Source: Enoplolaimus lenunculus
Taxonomy: Eukaryota; Nematoda; Enoplea; Enoplida; Thoracostomopsidae
Assembly (NCBI GenBank): GCA_030248215.1
Contig: JASANG010003696.1
Span: forward strand, 1-64,000
Length of the DNA stretch: 64,000 bases
Direction: 5' to 3'
Below the pieces are notes generated by a model. That model saw only the letters and a list, made by a program, of their open reading frames with translations, had not been told where the DNA came from and did not search any database. Shown one piece after another: positions 53,072 to 64,000 of the stretch. The translations under genes were made by a program, and so were the position numbers. Every line of letters starts with the position of its first letter. Positions within the stretch are counted from its first letter, which is position 1.

Positions 53072-56056
53072 TATTATTTCAACTCGTTATCGTTGTTATG
53101 GTTACAACTGAAGTAAAATATAATTTTACGTGTTCTAGTGAAAGTTAGCTCCCATATTTTGATTAAAGATATGAATACAATAAAAAGTGTGGCGACATCG
53201 GTGCTTTTGGGCACTGAGTTATATCATGCTTCGACACATTTTCTAATTTTATTCGGTATCCGAATGCTTCCGCGAAAAGGTATGTTAATATGTTGGTTGT
53301 CAGTGTAGCTTCAAACCCGGACTTCTGACCTTTTACTAAGCAGCTAGCAAAGCGGGCATCCAGAGCTGGGATCGAATTCTCATCCGACGGATCGTTAAGC
53401 GAACACTCTACCACTGCGCCACGCAGCTCGCCTCTCCAACTGCATTTTTCGTCGACTATGTGTCGACCGTATGCTGCCAGCTAGCATACATACAGTGCAC
53501 TGAACTATATTGCTTGTGCACATAACGAACAAGCATGTCTCACATGCTTACATTGGTTATGTTCTGCTTCGTCATATATACCAAGTGTATATGCATGAAA
53601 GTGTTTTGCATTCAAATGAAGGTTAATTGACTAGCGAAATTTCTTCCAGCTACGTTTTTACTCCGAAGAAACTACTGGATTTGAACTACAAACCTGAGAT
53701 CACCAATATATTAATTATGTTTTTAAGATTTGGTGCGTCAGCGAATATATTTTCTTATCGACACATCGACGGTGTTTGTTAGCACAGTCTGTTTTGCTCG
53801 CCATTTGTGGTGGTTAACGTCCCTTCAGATGATACAACATTTTTACTATTACTTGACATGGAATGACTCCGGACCATGTAAGAAGGTGTGTGGTTTACTG
53901 TGTTACGTACTGTGTTAACACGAAGTCATTCACAACAGAATATATTTAAAGCGATTTTAGATTTTTGTTGACTGTATGTGAGAGTGCAAACGTGGTAACA
54001 TTACAAGGACAACTTCTCGAATTAAGTTTATAATGGCTGCATTCTTTGGCAGATGTAGATATGTACAATGAGATGGTGTGCATTGCTCGCCAATACTCAG
54101 CATCTACACACCTGTATGTCGGCATCAGTGTGCGCACGGATATCTCTATCCGGTTTAACATATGTTAAAAACCGATATCCGTATTCGATTCCGGTATCCG
54201 GTATATAAACCTACCGGATATTTATGGTGGTGGTCCCGAATTTCATAAAACTGCTTTTTCCAAAAGGCTGTCAGACGTCACTAAGATCTCGTTGAGATTG
54301 CACTTCTGGGCAAGTCAAGAAGTTGAAACCTTGATATATATCGAAGTAAAAATGAAAAATGCAAACTAACAGTTAATCCTAATTAAACGAAAATATGCTT
54401 TCGCACGACTCAAATTCTTCAAACAGTGCACCAATGTAAATGCTATACGTATATGATAAATTTCCGGTTCTGCTTCCGGAAAAAGTTCACTTCGTCCACG
54501 GTTACGGTATCCGGTAAATTAATATCCGATCATACGTAAACTGATCGGTATATGTGCTCGGTAAGTGTATGGAAAGCAAAAATATTGCCATAAGTGGTAG
54601 CATGCTTGACTCGATGTCAAGGGCAAAAGAGTCGAGGGTCGATTTGCGACGTGGTCCTAAATAGCACATCGGGTAGTAGAAAAATATGAGCATTCTTATT
54701 GTAGGGTTTAAGCCGTTTAGCAAATTAACAGATACATTGCGAAAGCGCCATTTGTTTAAAATTTAATTCGTAAATTCAGTTCGCGAAAATATTATGACGT
54801 TAGGTTTCAGGTAATTACTTGGAGTTCACTTGACTGGTCGCTCCGGGAAGGCAATAAGTCGCGCTTTTCTTCAGAAGCCTGGGAACTGGTTATTGGAACT
54901 GCTTTCGATATGAGTGTTCACGCAATTATGGCGTGGCAAATCGCACGATCTGGAGTGTCATGGTTCCAGCTTTTGGTACTTGTAATTTCCAGTGTTTAAA
55001 TGCTGAAAGTGGTCTTACCTGTTTCGGAAATCTTATATTGTTATTGTATAAACAAAAGTTTTGTTAGTTTTGTTACTGGTTTGACATAAAATTGACCGCC
55101 ATTGTGCTCACTAGTTAAATAATTTCTCGAATTATGTGTATAAATATAGTGTTAAATTCCAAAACATATAAACATAAAATATGAATCATTGCATAATTGT
55201 TGTTTAAACACCCGGTGGTGATACTGGTAAAGGATGCATATTTTCCCACGTCAGCAAAAGGGATTAATAAAACAAACCGCGCGTAGAAAGCAAACACTCG
55301 TCGAAACACAGCAATAAAACTTTTATACCACAATCAGTTGAGTGACTGTATGGAGAAGAAACTGGTGGTTGCTAAAAACGGCAAAGCTAAAAGTTTCGGT
55401 TCCGGTTTGTAACCCTGAAATCGGAACGAGAACTTCCAGTCGAACCTTGATGTTGAGGCCAATTTGCTGTTCAGGCCAATACAAATTGGCCTTGCCTAAC
55501 TTGCTATTCTGGGCTAACGGCAAATTTTCCTAGGCCAAACAGCTTTTGGTGAAATATAGAAATATAGCTGAACAACGGTGATGTAAAACTAACGCTGATT
55601 TGTTATTTGTATTGCGACTGACCAAATAATTAAATCTGATTGGTCTATTAGTTCAATAGCAGTTTAGCCTAACCGGAACTGAAACATTAAGTTGTGCCGC
55701 TTTTTGCAAAATCGTAGTATAAAATAGTTACTTTTACCTCGTACTTCTGTTATTACTTGAATGGTGTATGGCCAGCTTTTATTTGATGTCAATGAATATT
55801 CGTGATGAGAACATTTCTATCTCATTAAAAAGTCACTCCTTTGAGTAATGGGAGCGTTAGGGAAGTTTTGCAAAGGTTTAAGTTCCAGTTTATTAATTTT
55901 CGGCTTTATATTTTCCCAATGTTGGAATTTCAGGGTGCTATTGCAGTATGTGTTATTCCGGTAAAGGCATTGGTATACAACAAACGATATGCGTGGGCGA
56001 ATCCACGAAATATGCCTGCATGGGTCGAACGACGACTTCAAACACCTGAAGAGTGA
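53072..56056 (+). CDS. 3' exons of an unassigned multi-pass membrane protein
   Basis: Exons 53742-53885, 54811-54981 and 55934-56056 all join in phase 0 and encode 145 residues to a stop. A doubtful small exon 53072-53112 (LFQLVIVVMVTTE) joins in phase upstream. The first exon gives a helix (IYFLIDTSTVFVSTVCF) and HLWWLTSLQMIQHFYYYL. The second gives WSLREGNKSRFSSEAWELVI and FDMSVHAIMAWQIA. The last helix spans the second junction (WFQLLVL + GAIAVCVIPVKALVY) and is followed by a tail ending PAWVERRLQTPEE. Acceptors (GGTTTCAG, GGAATTTCAG) are good; the GTGTGT and GTAATT donors are ordinary. The arrangement faintly recalls the XK-related family, but I do not assign it. The 5' exons were not found. 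Confidence 0.6.
53363..53429 (-). tRNA. tRNA-like pseudogene or SINE head
   Basis: Minus strand. GAGCTGC and CAGCTC can pair as an acceptor stem, with an A-box-like TGGCGCAGTGGTAGAG and a B-box-like AATTCGATCCC. The anticodon stem is poor. It lies between two exon candidates of the membrane-protein gene. Likely a decayed tRNA-derived repeat. Confidence 0.4.
54590..54656 (+). tRNA. tRNA-like SINE relic
   Basis: AAGTGGTAGCATGCTTGACT and GTCGATTTGCGACGTGGTCC align with the tRNA-like sequence at 38982-39052. The shared leader (CGGTATATGTGC, AAGTGTATG, AAAGCAAA) is upstream in both, so this is a second copy of one SINE-like unit. Confidence 0.45.
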
Positions 56057-56930
56057 ATTTGATTTAGCATCTAACGCCAGTTATATACAATATGAGCTCA
56101 CTGCTCAGGCTGATTCACGAACTTCAGTATCACGTTGGTGCTATATTTTTGATGGCGTCCGGCGCCGTGCGTCACCGTACCACAACGCACTTTAAGTGCC
56201 CCATAGAACAGCATATCAATTTTTAAAGAAAAATTTTTAGACGTGCGGCGCCAACCGGCCGCACGAGAATTATGGTGCCACAAATTCCTTTGCCCTTGCC
56301 ATGCTATATATAATACATTTTATCACGTAATAGAGACAATATCAGTGTAGGTTGGCTATATCAAATTTTAAGTGTGCTTTGATTAAAACTATTTTTGTTT
56401 TATCCTTTTGTTCTAATTATGATCGTGGTCATATTAAGAAATGTAAGGCATTAATATTTTCCTAACCTTGCTGTTCACCACGGGATCAATTTTTTGTTCG
56501 ATAGTTAGAAAGTGTTTATGGGCAGTATTTCTAACTTGTCTTGTAGATTTTTTCACATTCTAGAAATTAAAATCAATGTCTTTGTTTTAGGAAATACTTG
56601 TATAAAAATGCTATTTAATGTAATATTATGAACTGATATGTAATGACATTATTGATTATATTGTTAAAAAGTTTCAGGTGCATTTTGTTGATTTTACTGT
56701 AACCTTAATCACTGCTCAGTATTTATGCATGTTTCAAAGTACCCAATTATGATGTGTTTGTTGAGTTTTAATATATTATACTAATATGTTCGTATTCTGC
56801 GATACTTTACACTTGGTGTTTGCATTGGAAGATGAATAATTTTAGTTTTGGTTAAGCAGATTGTGTTCATGGCTTTAAATCAACAGAGGATCAAGCAAAA
56901 CTTTATGTTGTCCAGATATTAGGGTGTAAC
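56057..56930. other. intergenic, with a GC-rich element relic
   Basis: 56145-56270 carries GGCGTCCGGCGCCGTGCGTC and an inverted GCGGCGCCAACCGGCCGC, a relic of the element linked to the 6.2 kb minisatellite. The rest is AT-rich with no exon seen. Confidence 0.4.
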
Positions 56931-57590
56931 CGGCAGGGTGCAACCGGAATTACAATTTACCGGAACCGGAGCCGGAATTTGAAAAAATTACTGGAAACGA
57001 AACCGGAACCGAAAAATTAAAAATACATGCTATCGAAAAATTCATTTTGATTTTTTTGTAATATTGGTGAAGCAACCCTTGTTACAGATAGGTATTCACT
57101 TTATCTGCTGTATTTTCAATTTTCATAACCCACAGAAACGAAATCTACCTTCGATGGTTTATTTTCGGCTATTGTCAAAGTTTGCATACTTAATTTCCAT
57201 CGACGAAATTTTAATACCGGAATTTAATTCCGGTAAAAATTTACCGGACCCGGAACCGGAAGGTGTAAAAATGCCGGAGCCGGAATTCCAGTTGTATCCT
57301 GGCAACGGGATATCCGTTTCCGGTAAAAATCGGCATCTGTTTCCGCTGTGAAAATATCGGACGTTCTATTTCGGTGTATCCGCCATTTTTTTTTAAAAAT
57401 TTTAAAACTCCCGGGGAATATTTGCACGTTTCAATTGTGTTGGCAGAGAAATAAAGTATCTTTGAAACTTTTAAACTTCAATATCTGTTTTCTGTTTCCG
57501 TTATTTCGATCACTATCCGTTTCCGTTATTTTTACTATTCGTCTCCGTCATTTTTACTGTCCGTTTACACCCTGCGAAGTATTCATTAAA
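56930..57590. repeat. CCGGAA-type dispersed repeats, nested
   Basis: GGTGTAACCGGCAGGGTGCA near 56935, then CCGGAACCGG words. From 57300 come GGGATATCCGTTTCCGG and pyrimidine runs, ending CCGTTTACACCCTGC near 57573. The two TTACACCC/GGGTGTAA ends suggest one or two nested elements. Confidence 0.5.
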
Positions 57591-58435
57591 TGCTAGGGTT
57601 TCTCATTTGCAATTATTTATGCTAATTTGAAACCCAACTGAATGCAGCTAATTTCAAGTGGCAACATGGAAATCTTGGATTTTATTCAGTTGTTACATCT
57701 GATTTTGGCTCAGAAAACGTGCACTGGCTAGAGCCTCATGGCTGAGAATCGTTTATTGGGCTACGTATTTGATCAATGTGCAACCGGAGGTGAAAAATGC
57801 CGGAGCCGGAGGTCAACGAAACTCGCCGGAGCCGGAGGTGAGGCGAAATTAGGTAAAAACGATGATGGTTAACTAGTTAATTTTAGCCAATATCTGCAAT
57901 ATGTTGTTAATTTGTTTGGTTTTACGCTAATTTTCTGCGAATTTTCGGAAATTTATTCCTGAAAATTGTGACAGAAGTAAAACGAAACGCGTTCAAACAG
58001 ATAAGTTTTGCAAAAATATGCAAAATGTTGCTACCGAAATTTCCGGCCGGTTGGACCCTGTGTATATATCTTATTATGACGATTTCAAATTATTAAAGTA
58101 AAAGTTATTGTTGTACGCGTTTAGATGTAATTAGGGTTTAAATCGAGCTTTTCGCTATTTCACACATTCAATCCTAAATATGTTAATTACAAAAGTTTAA
58201 CGGCCTAAAGTTATTTTGGCCGTTTTAAACCCGAATGCGTTGTTGATAAGTCCCAGATGGCGGAGTATTGTGTATTAAGGTTAGTAGCAACCATAGTTCC
58301 TGTAAAAGCGAATTCAGTGTTTGTCACAATAAAGTTTTCAGTGGTGATTTTCTTAATTCGGTTGCCCTCCGATTAACACAGATGCTAGTGGATTTGATTG
58401 CGAAATAGTATTTACATGTTAGTAACATCATTGTA
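57591..58435. other. upstream region of the zinc-finger gene
   Basis: Includes a CAACCGGAGG-type relic at 57780-57830 (CCGGAGCCGGAGG). No core promoter element could be called with confidence. Confidence 0.4.
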
Positions 58436-61400
58436 ATGCTTCCGTATCGTTGTACGTCGGATGGTTGTACAGCTCAGTTTGATAGCGCTGACAAATTTCG
58501 TGAACATTTCTATGAGAACCACGTCGTTTTGGTAAGTTTTGACTTTGAATTTAGGAAAATCTTTTCTACAGTGATATAATTTGAGTTATGGTTAGGACCG
58601 AGAGTCAAGGGGTGCTCAGGTTGAGGTAAGAATTAAGCACCTAATAAACTGTCTCAAAGTATGTTTAAAGAATACTGTTATATTGGAACGGTGTTTCTTT
58701 AAATGAACTTACTTTGGAATAGTCGGTTTTTAACGGTTTTGCTGCATTCCTGGCGTATTATTATAGATCAGTCATGTTTAATTTTTGTTTTTAGGACGGT
58801 GTTGATTTGGAAAATGCTGACAGTGTGGCTGATGAAGATGTAAGTAAGAAGTGTTTTTATTTTTAGTATTTTGTTTGTAGTTTTTTATTGAAATAACAAC
58901 AATAAGGGTCAAAAAAGACAATATGGAACTTGTCTGGTTGTTTGCTTTGCCTTCTGCCCTGTTTGTTACTTTGCGGCGTGCGGGACTTTGTTCTTAATAT
59001 AACAGGTTTACTACTGGGCTTTGTTAGTGTTTGGCTGCAGCCGCTCAAACAATTTCTGTTTGGAATTGTGGGATATCTTGAATTTGAAGAAAATGTTACT
59101 CGTTGAGTTTGAGAATGTTATAATTCTGATCGTGGGGTTTTGTCGTAATGTAAGCATAGTTTGGTCAATACTCTTAGCGGAGTCGATATTTTTGCCTGTA
59201 TTTTTGTTAGATCAGATTATGATTATTTCAAGTGTTTGTCAAAACAGTTGCACCAAGAGTGAATGAGCACTCGTAGCAAAAAGTGTATAACTAGCTAGCA
59301 TCTCCATGATACTAAATGTACAAGCAAGCGTTGCATTTTTGTCCGACCGTCCTATTTGGGTTGGGGTAGCCGACGTCGCGTTCAACACACCTGAAATACT
59401 AGTTAGAATTCATTTATTGATTTTAAGATAATACCGGAGAAAGTTTGCTGCAGTGGTATGTAAAGAAGTATTATCGTTTATAGAAATTTACAACCGCCTA
59501 AAGAGGGAGGTAGGGTAAAAACGCAACGCGCGCTGGATGCAATCTTTTCTACACACAAAGCAATGATTACCTGCTCGTGGTTGTCCCTGTGATATTTCTT
59601 GGTGCCCGTTGCACCCTTCCGCTTTTCTGTTCTGTCTGTCTTTTTCATGGCATTGTGGCTGTTGGATTCTTTTAATAATTATTGTTTCAGGCTAATTCTT
59701 CTAGCGCAAGCAGTGTTGTTAGTTGTGGCGTGTCTGCGACTCTTGACACTACAGAACCCTCTGCTGAAACGTCAGCCGGATCTCAGGCATCACCGTCCTC
59801 AAGTCATGGCCAACAACAAGAGTTAGAACAGTTGTACTTGTGTCCGCATTGTGTTTCAAAGCCAAAACGGTTTTCGAGCAAGCATGCACTCAGCTTACAT
59901 ATGGCATCCAGTCATACTGGTGTTGAGTGAGTTGTGTAGTAGTCGTTGTTGACCCTAGGTAGGGACAATGATTGGCGTAAGCATTAGGGTTCAACCCAGT
60001 CAGATATAAAATGTGTACTTTAACAAAAAGCAAACATGATCATGCTAATTTAATTCTACGTGCTATAATACATATGTTATAATTGAGTCTCTGCAAAGTG
60101 CAAGGGTCTTAGTACTGGTACAGCTTATTGAAGTGCCTATTTTTCTCATTTGGTAAGCGAAATTTTGTGATTTTGTTCAAAAACAGTGGTATATTATGAA
60201 GTATTATGTTATACTTTTAGCAATAAATGTCCAGTTGTGTAGAATGCCAAAGCTCTGTATTCTAGTGCGAATAGCGGAACTGGATTATACCGGAATCGCA
60301 ATCGGAATAGCAAATTTGTACTGTAATCGGAAGCGGAATCGGAGCTACATATTTTGTGAGTATAAGGATAATTTGTATTAGCAAGTATAATATTGATTTA
60401 GGGTGTGTCTTGGCTGGCTACAATTTTTTAAAAAGTCGCATAAACAAAGTGGCAATCATTTTTGGTTCTATAAAGCTAAATTTACAATCAATTATTGATA
60501 AGTTTACTGATCGAAAACAATTTAATAGATGTGTAAATGGTCCAGAATTTTTATGCAACATATCACTACAAGTAGGCTTAAAATTAAAATGTCAGAATTC
60601 TGATTCCGATTTATTGTTCAGTCGTAATCGAACTCGGAACTCGTTCTGAATCGGAATTAGGGTCAACCGTAAGGTGTAGGCATAGGTTTAATCAAGATTG
60701 TGGGCTGTACATTTTTGTGTTTTGGCGAAAATTTTTTATGTGGTTCTGCAAAATAGTCGCTGTTGAAACATTGGTGCAGTTAGCGTAACCTTCAGTAGAA
60801 AATGGTTTCAGACTAGTTTATGGCAGCTTGCCTCCGGACGACTTGTTGCCAGGCAACTGCCAAAACCTTAGCACAATTTTAATTGTATGTTTAATGCTGG
60901 GCGATAAATGGTCAGGTCTATGAGATGTTTAATGACGGAATGGAGGTCGACGAGTTGTTGGGCTACGAAATGTCATGATAATGTTTCAGGCTGAATACTG
61001 TGGTGGATGACGAAATTGTTATACTTGATGATGATGATGATGATAATGATAATGATAAAGACATTGTGAATGAAACTATCAAGAGCACAGAACAAGGTCT
61101 CGCTAGCCAGACACGAATGGAAACGGCGAACAGCATTGGGAATGTTTTTAAAACTTTACATCAAGACATAGCTTGTGCAAACGTCCAAAACGACCGAGGT
61201 GGCGGCGGGCTGCCTGTGGTGAAGCCGTTGAAAAATTTAGCTCGGAAACGGAGCAATCTTTCTCCGTCCACAAGGTTAGAGTTTTAAATTGATATGGAAA
61301 ACTAGGACGCTGTATCAACAGAACGCATCCGATTTTAGTTCTTGTATGCAGAAACGGTTTTGTCGTTTATTTTATCTTGACTATAATATTAAATCCGGTA

Positions 61401-63765
61401 TTATAACTTATATTTTTTGTTTGTGGAGATTGAAATTTTCACCATTAGTACAAACTGACGATTCGTATTGCTTATTCTACGGTGTTAACGTCTCGGTCCG
61501 GTGTCGCAAGTCAAAAATTTTTGTTTCTAACTTGATTTTCCGGATTTTTCGCGCTGTACCACATTTTGAATTTGACGTCACATGGTGTCGTACGGCACTA
61601 GATGGCGCTGGTAGGTTTTAAAAATGTCAAAAAGTATACATATCATCACCCCATCTATTCGTCGCAGTGGCAATTGATTTTTAGTTAATGGTTGAGCACC
61701 GTTTGATGTGACAGTATTGTACTTTTGTTTTTTCCTTTAGATCGTCAGCCAGTAGTCCATGTAGTGTCGCAAGTAAAGAAACAACACCAGTACCAGATAT
61801 TTCTCGTGCAATTGAAACAACTACAAGTCCTACTCGTAGCGCGTCTGACACAGTTCAAAAAGCGCTCAAGTCTGGCAAAGAGTGTGGCAAATCCCCGACC
61901 GGACGGAAGAGCGTTCCCTCGATTGTTGACCAGTTCAAGGAAAGTTCTAAAAAATTTAAAGCAGACTTTCTGACGCAGCCCAAACAGCAACACAATAAAA
62001 TCAGGAAACAAAGCATTTCAAGCGAGACAAAGCGTACTCATAAGAAATTGGGTGATAAAAAATTGAATAAGCTGGCGTCGAAAAGCACAGATGATATACC
62101 TATTGATGTTCACGAGCATTTGATTGACGTGATGAATGAAGAGAAGCGAGGTCAGGCAGTCTCTTTGATGGAGACTGAGAAAAAGGTTAGCTTGTGATTA
62201 GGTTGGGCCTAATCAGGGGTGGGGAGGGAAATCGGCAGCCACCCCTCGAAATTGTGACCTAAAAATCAAAAGTCACAAAATGTCACCTATTCTACCACGT
62301 ACTGCAAGGAAAGAGATTAGCTTTGTAGTTGGGACTACAGAGTGGAATAAACAATAAGTTCAAAACTAGCTTGTCCTATGGATGGCGCAAAACTGTTAAT
62401 TTTGCACATGGTCTGTTGTTTGAATTGCTGATTTATCCAAAGGCACCGCCAACATCTAATCAGCATTAATTGCGCTTTAGCTTGTCCTGGTCATTGAACA
62501 CACAGGCTTTGTGATGTTACTTACTTAACGCCACTATGTCGAATTTGAAAAATCTTTGAATCACCATGCGTTTAAGGTATGTTTTTGCTAAGTGCTTTGA
62601 AATTTTTATGCTTCTCACTCCTGATTATGATTATGTGTTTATTTTGCTTTTATTTTGCTATAGAATAGAAGAACAAGTAGACACAAACGTGGTATATATT
62701 ATCACGATGACTATGATACAGGTTTACACATGGATACCGATTATTTGGACAAGCGGGTAAAAGAATTTTATTCAAGACGTAGCAATACAAGTGTACAGCA
62801 TGATAATGAAGAACCAAGCGTGTACGATTTAATGCCAAAATATCCAAAATGTACGTCTTGGTAGTAAAGGGTGTTTAGGATGGAATACTAATTTGTCCCG
62901 AAGCAGACGCGGTTCACAAATTTGACGAATGTGAGGTTAGATCTATGCTAGGGGTCTCTGTCGGTGTCTGAGGTATACATAAACAATATTAAACAAGTAT
63001 TTATTAATATTATATTTTTTCGCTAGGGTACACTGGCATGTACGGGACCAAGTGTGCAGATCAACGATTGTATTAATAGATCTTATCCGTGAATAACTGC
63101 AGTAACCTTCCCTCCATTGAGTTCGTACTGAGATAAAAGTACTATGTTGCATAGGTCGCATATTTCTATGAGATTTTGCTATTTATTGAAATATACTGTT
63201 AATCTCCGGTTCCGGCCGGATGCTTTGCTATGCGGTTACGGCTTCTATATTCTTTGGTATCTGATTGCACCGTGGAAGGTACGAAGTTATTATAACTCAG
63301 TGTAGACAGGTAAATTTTTTAATTTCAAGAATTAAATTCCGTTTTGTCGTCACGTGATTTTTTGGCTTATGTTGCCTCGAACCAGTTTTATGAATATAAC
63401 GCAGCTTGGACAGACCTTGCATATGTTTTTAAGGAAGTCAATTCCCTGAAAAGTGTGGTTAATTTTTAAATTAAATTTCCCGAAAGATTGTAGCGTTATC
63501 ATCCAGGCAAAATATTGGAAAACTTTTATTTCAGATATCTTATATTCGTGTGTGTATTGTCCGTTTGCTTCTCCATCCGAACGTGATTTTCGTGAGCATA
63601 AGCGACACCATTTTGGACGACACAAGGTCAATTGTTTGTATTGCAGTTATGGTGCTCAGTCAAATGATCTAATCACTGCTCATACGACGTTACATTTTGC
63701 GGAGACTTGCGAAAAGCGTAAATCTCCGCTGCTCAAACATTCAAGTCCAAATCTGGGGAAATATA
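58436..63765 (+). CDS. C2H2 zinc-finger protein, 7 exons, 3' end beyond window
   Basis: Exons 58436-58531, 58795-58839, 59691-59926, 60990-61274, 61741-62185, 62664-62850 and 63535-63765 join in phase (0,0,2,2,0,1) into 508 residues, with donor GTGAGT at 63766 leading out. The ATG is the first after an in-frame stop. Finger 1 (C-x4-C-x12-H-x4-H) starts at residue 4. Finger 2 (CPHC..H-x4-H, long loop) is in exon 3. Exon 7 has two more: CVYC..H and CLYC-x12-H-x3-H. Between are a Ser-rich stretch, an acidic run (VVDDEIVILDDDDDD) and a Lys/Ser-rich disordered region (KRTHKKLGDKKLNKLASKST) likely to be a nuclear localisation signal. A nuclear DNA- or chromatin-binding role is inferred. I do not recognise the orthologue. 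Confidence 0.82.
60250..60660. repeat. degenerate CGGAAT(C/A) repeat in a zinc-finger intron
   Basis: ACCGGAATCGCAATCGGAAT and GAAGCGGAATCGGAGC at 60289-60345, with the inverted GATTCCGATTTATTG and CGGAATTAGGGTCAACC near 60600-60670, suggest the two ends of one decayed element. Confidence 0.4.
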
Positions 63766-64000
63766 GTGAGTTCTTAGTTCGAGTTTTTGTTTATTATGCA
63801 CGGTTCACAATAATTTTGGCAAATTGCGTTCAAGAAATGACCATGTGTTTAAACTTGCGTGAGATAATTGTTAGTTTTCAGGAAACCTTTATAACGCTAT
63901 TTAGTTATTTAACTTCATCAGTAATCACAGTTTTAGCTTTAGAACTTTTAAACATAAGAAATATTTTCATTTAAAACAGAAATTCGAAAATGACTAGCGA

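Noticed and set aside
1-64000. CRISPR array, prokaryotic operon or retroelement coding regions
   Set aside because: Repeats are tandem without unique spacers of constant length. No reverse transcriptase, gag, integrase or transposase motif was seen in any frame I read.

Overview
The window is nuclear DNA from an AT-rich animal, almost certainly an invertebrate. Genes are split into small exons by GT-AG introns. Exons join in phase into animal proteins: a SWEET sugar transporter, a Noggin/Trunk-type cystine-knot factor, an ionotropic-receptor-like channel and a RASD/Dexras-type GTPase. There is no operon, CRISPR or prokaryotic signature. I cannot place the phylum from sequence alone.

Layout. 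1-3130 is an 18-bp satellite with a ~605-bp higher-order period. 3.1-20 kb is repeat-rich and holds a few doubtful minus-strand exons, a GC-rich 20-bp minisatellite and many short inverted-repeat elements. 20194-23806 (+) is a RASD-like GTPase in 3 exons, convergent with an 11-exon divergent ionotropic-receptor gene (30563-24085, -). 33958-40133 (+, 5' end unresolved) is a Noggin/Trunk-like secreted factor, convergent with a complete six-exon SWEET gene (47870-41225, -). 53-56 kb (+) holds the 3' exons of an unassigned multi-pass membrane protein. 58436-63765 (+) is the 5' part of a C2H2 zinc-finger gene that runs off the window.

About 28 copies or fragments of one short inverted-repeat element, whose core is arrays of the hexamer TTAGGC, lie between 4.4 and 48.4 kb, many inside introns. 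None is evident in the satellite or beyond 48.5 kb. At least seven other non-autonomous families are present: a hAT-type element with a perfect 8-bp target duplication, a foldback with ~220-bp arms, a nested pair, and elements whose terminal repeats enclose a tRNA-like sequence. The genes do not form an evident pathway; they are neighbours in a MITE-rich landscape. All exon joins were worked out by hand from splice sites and reading-frame phase, without transcripts or searches.
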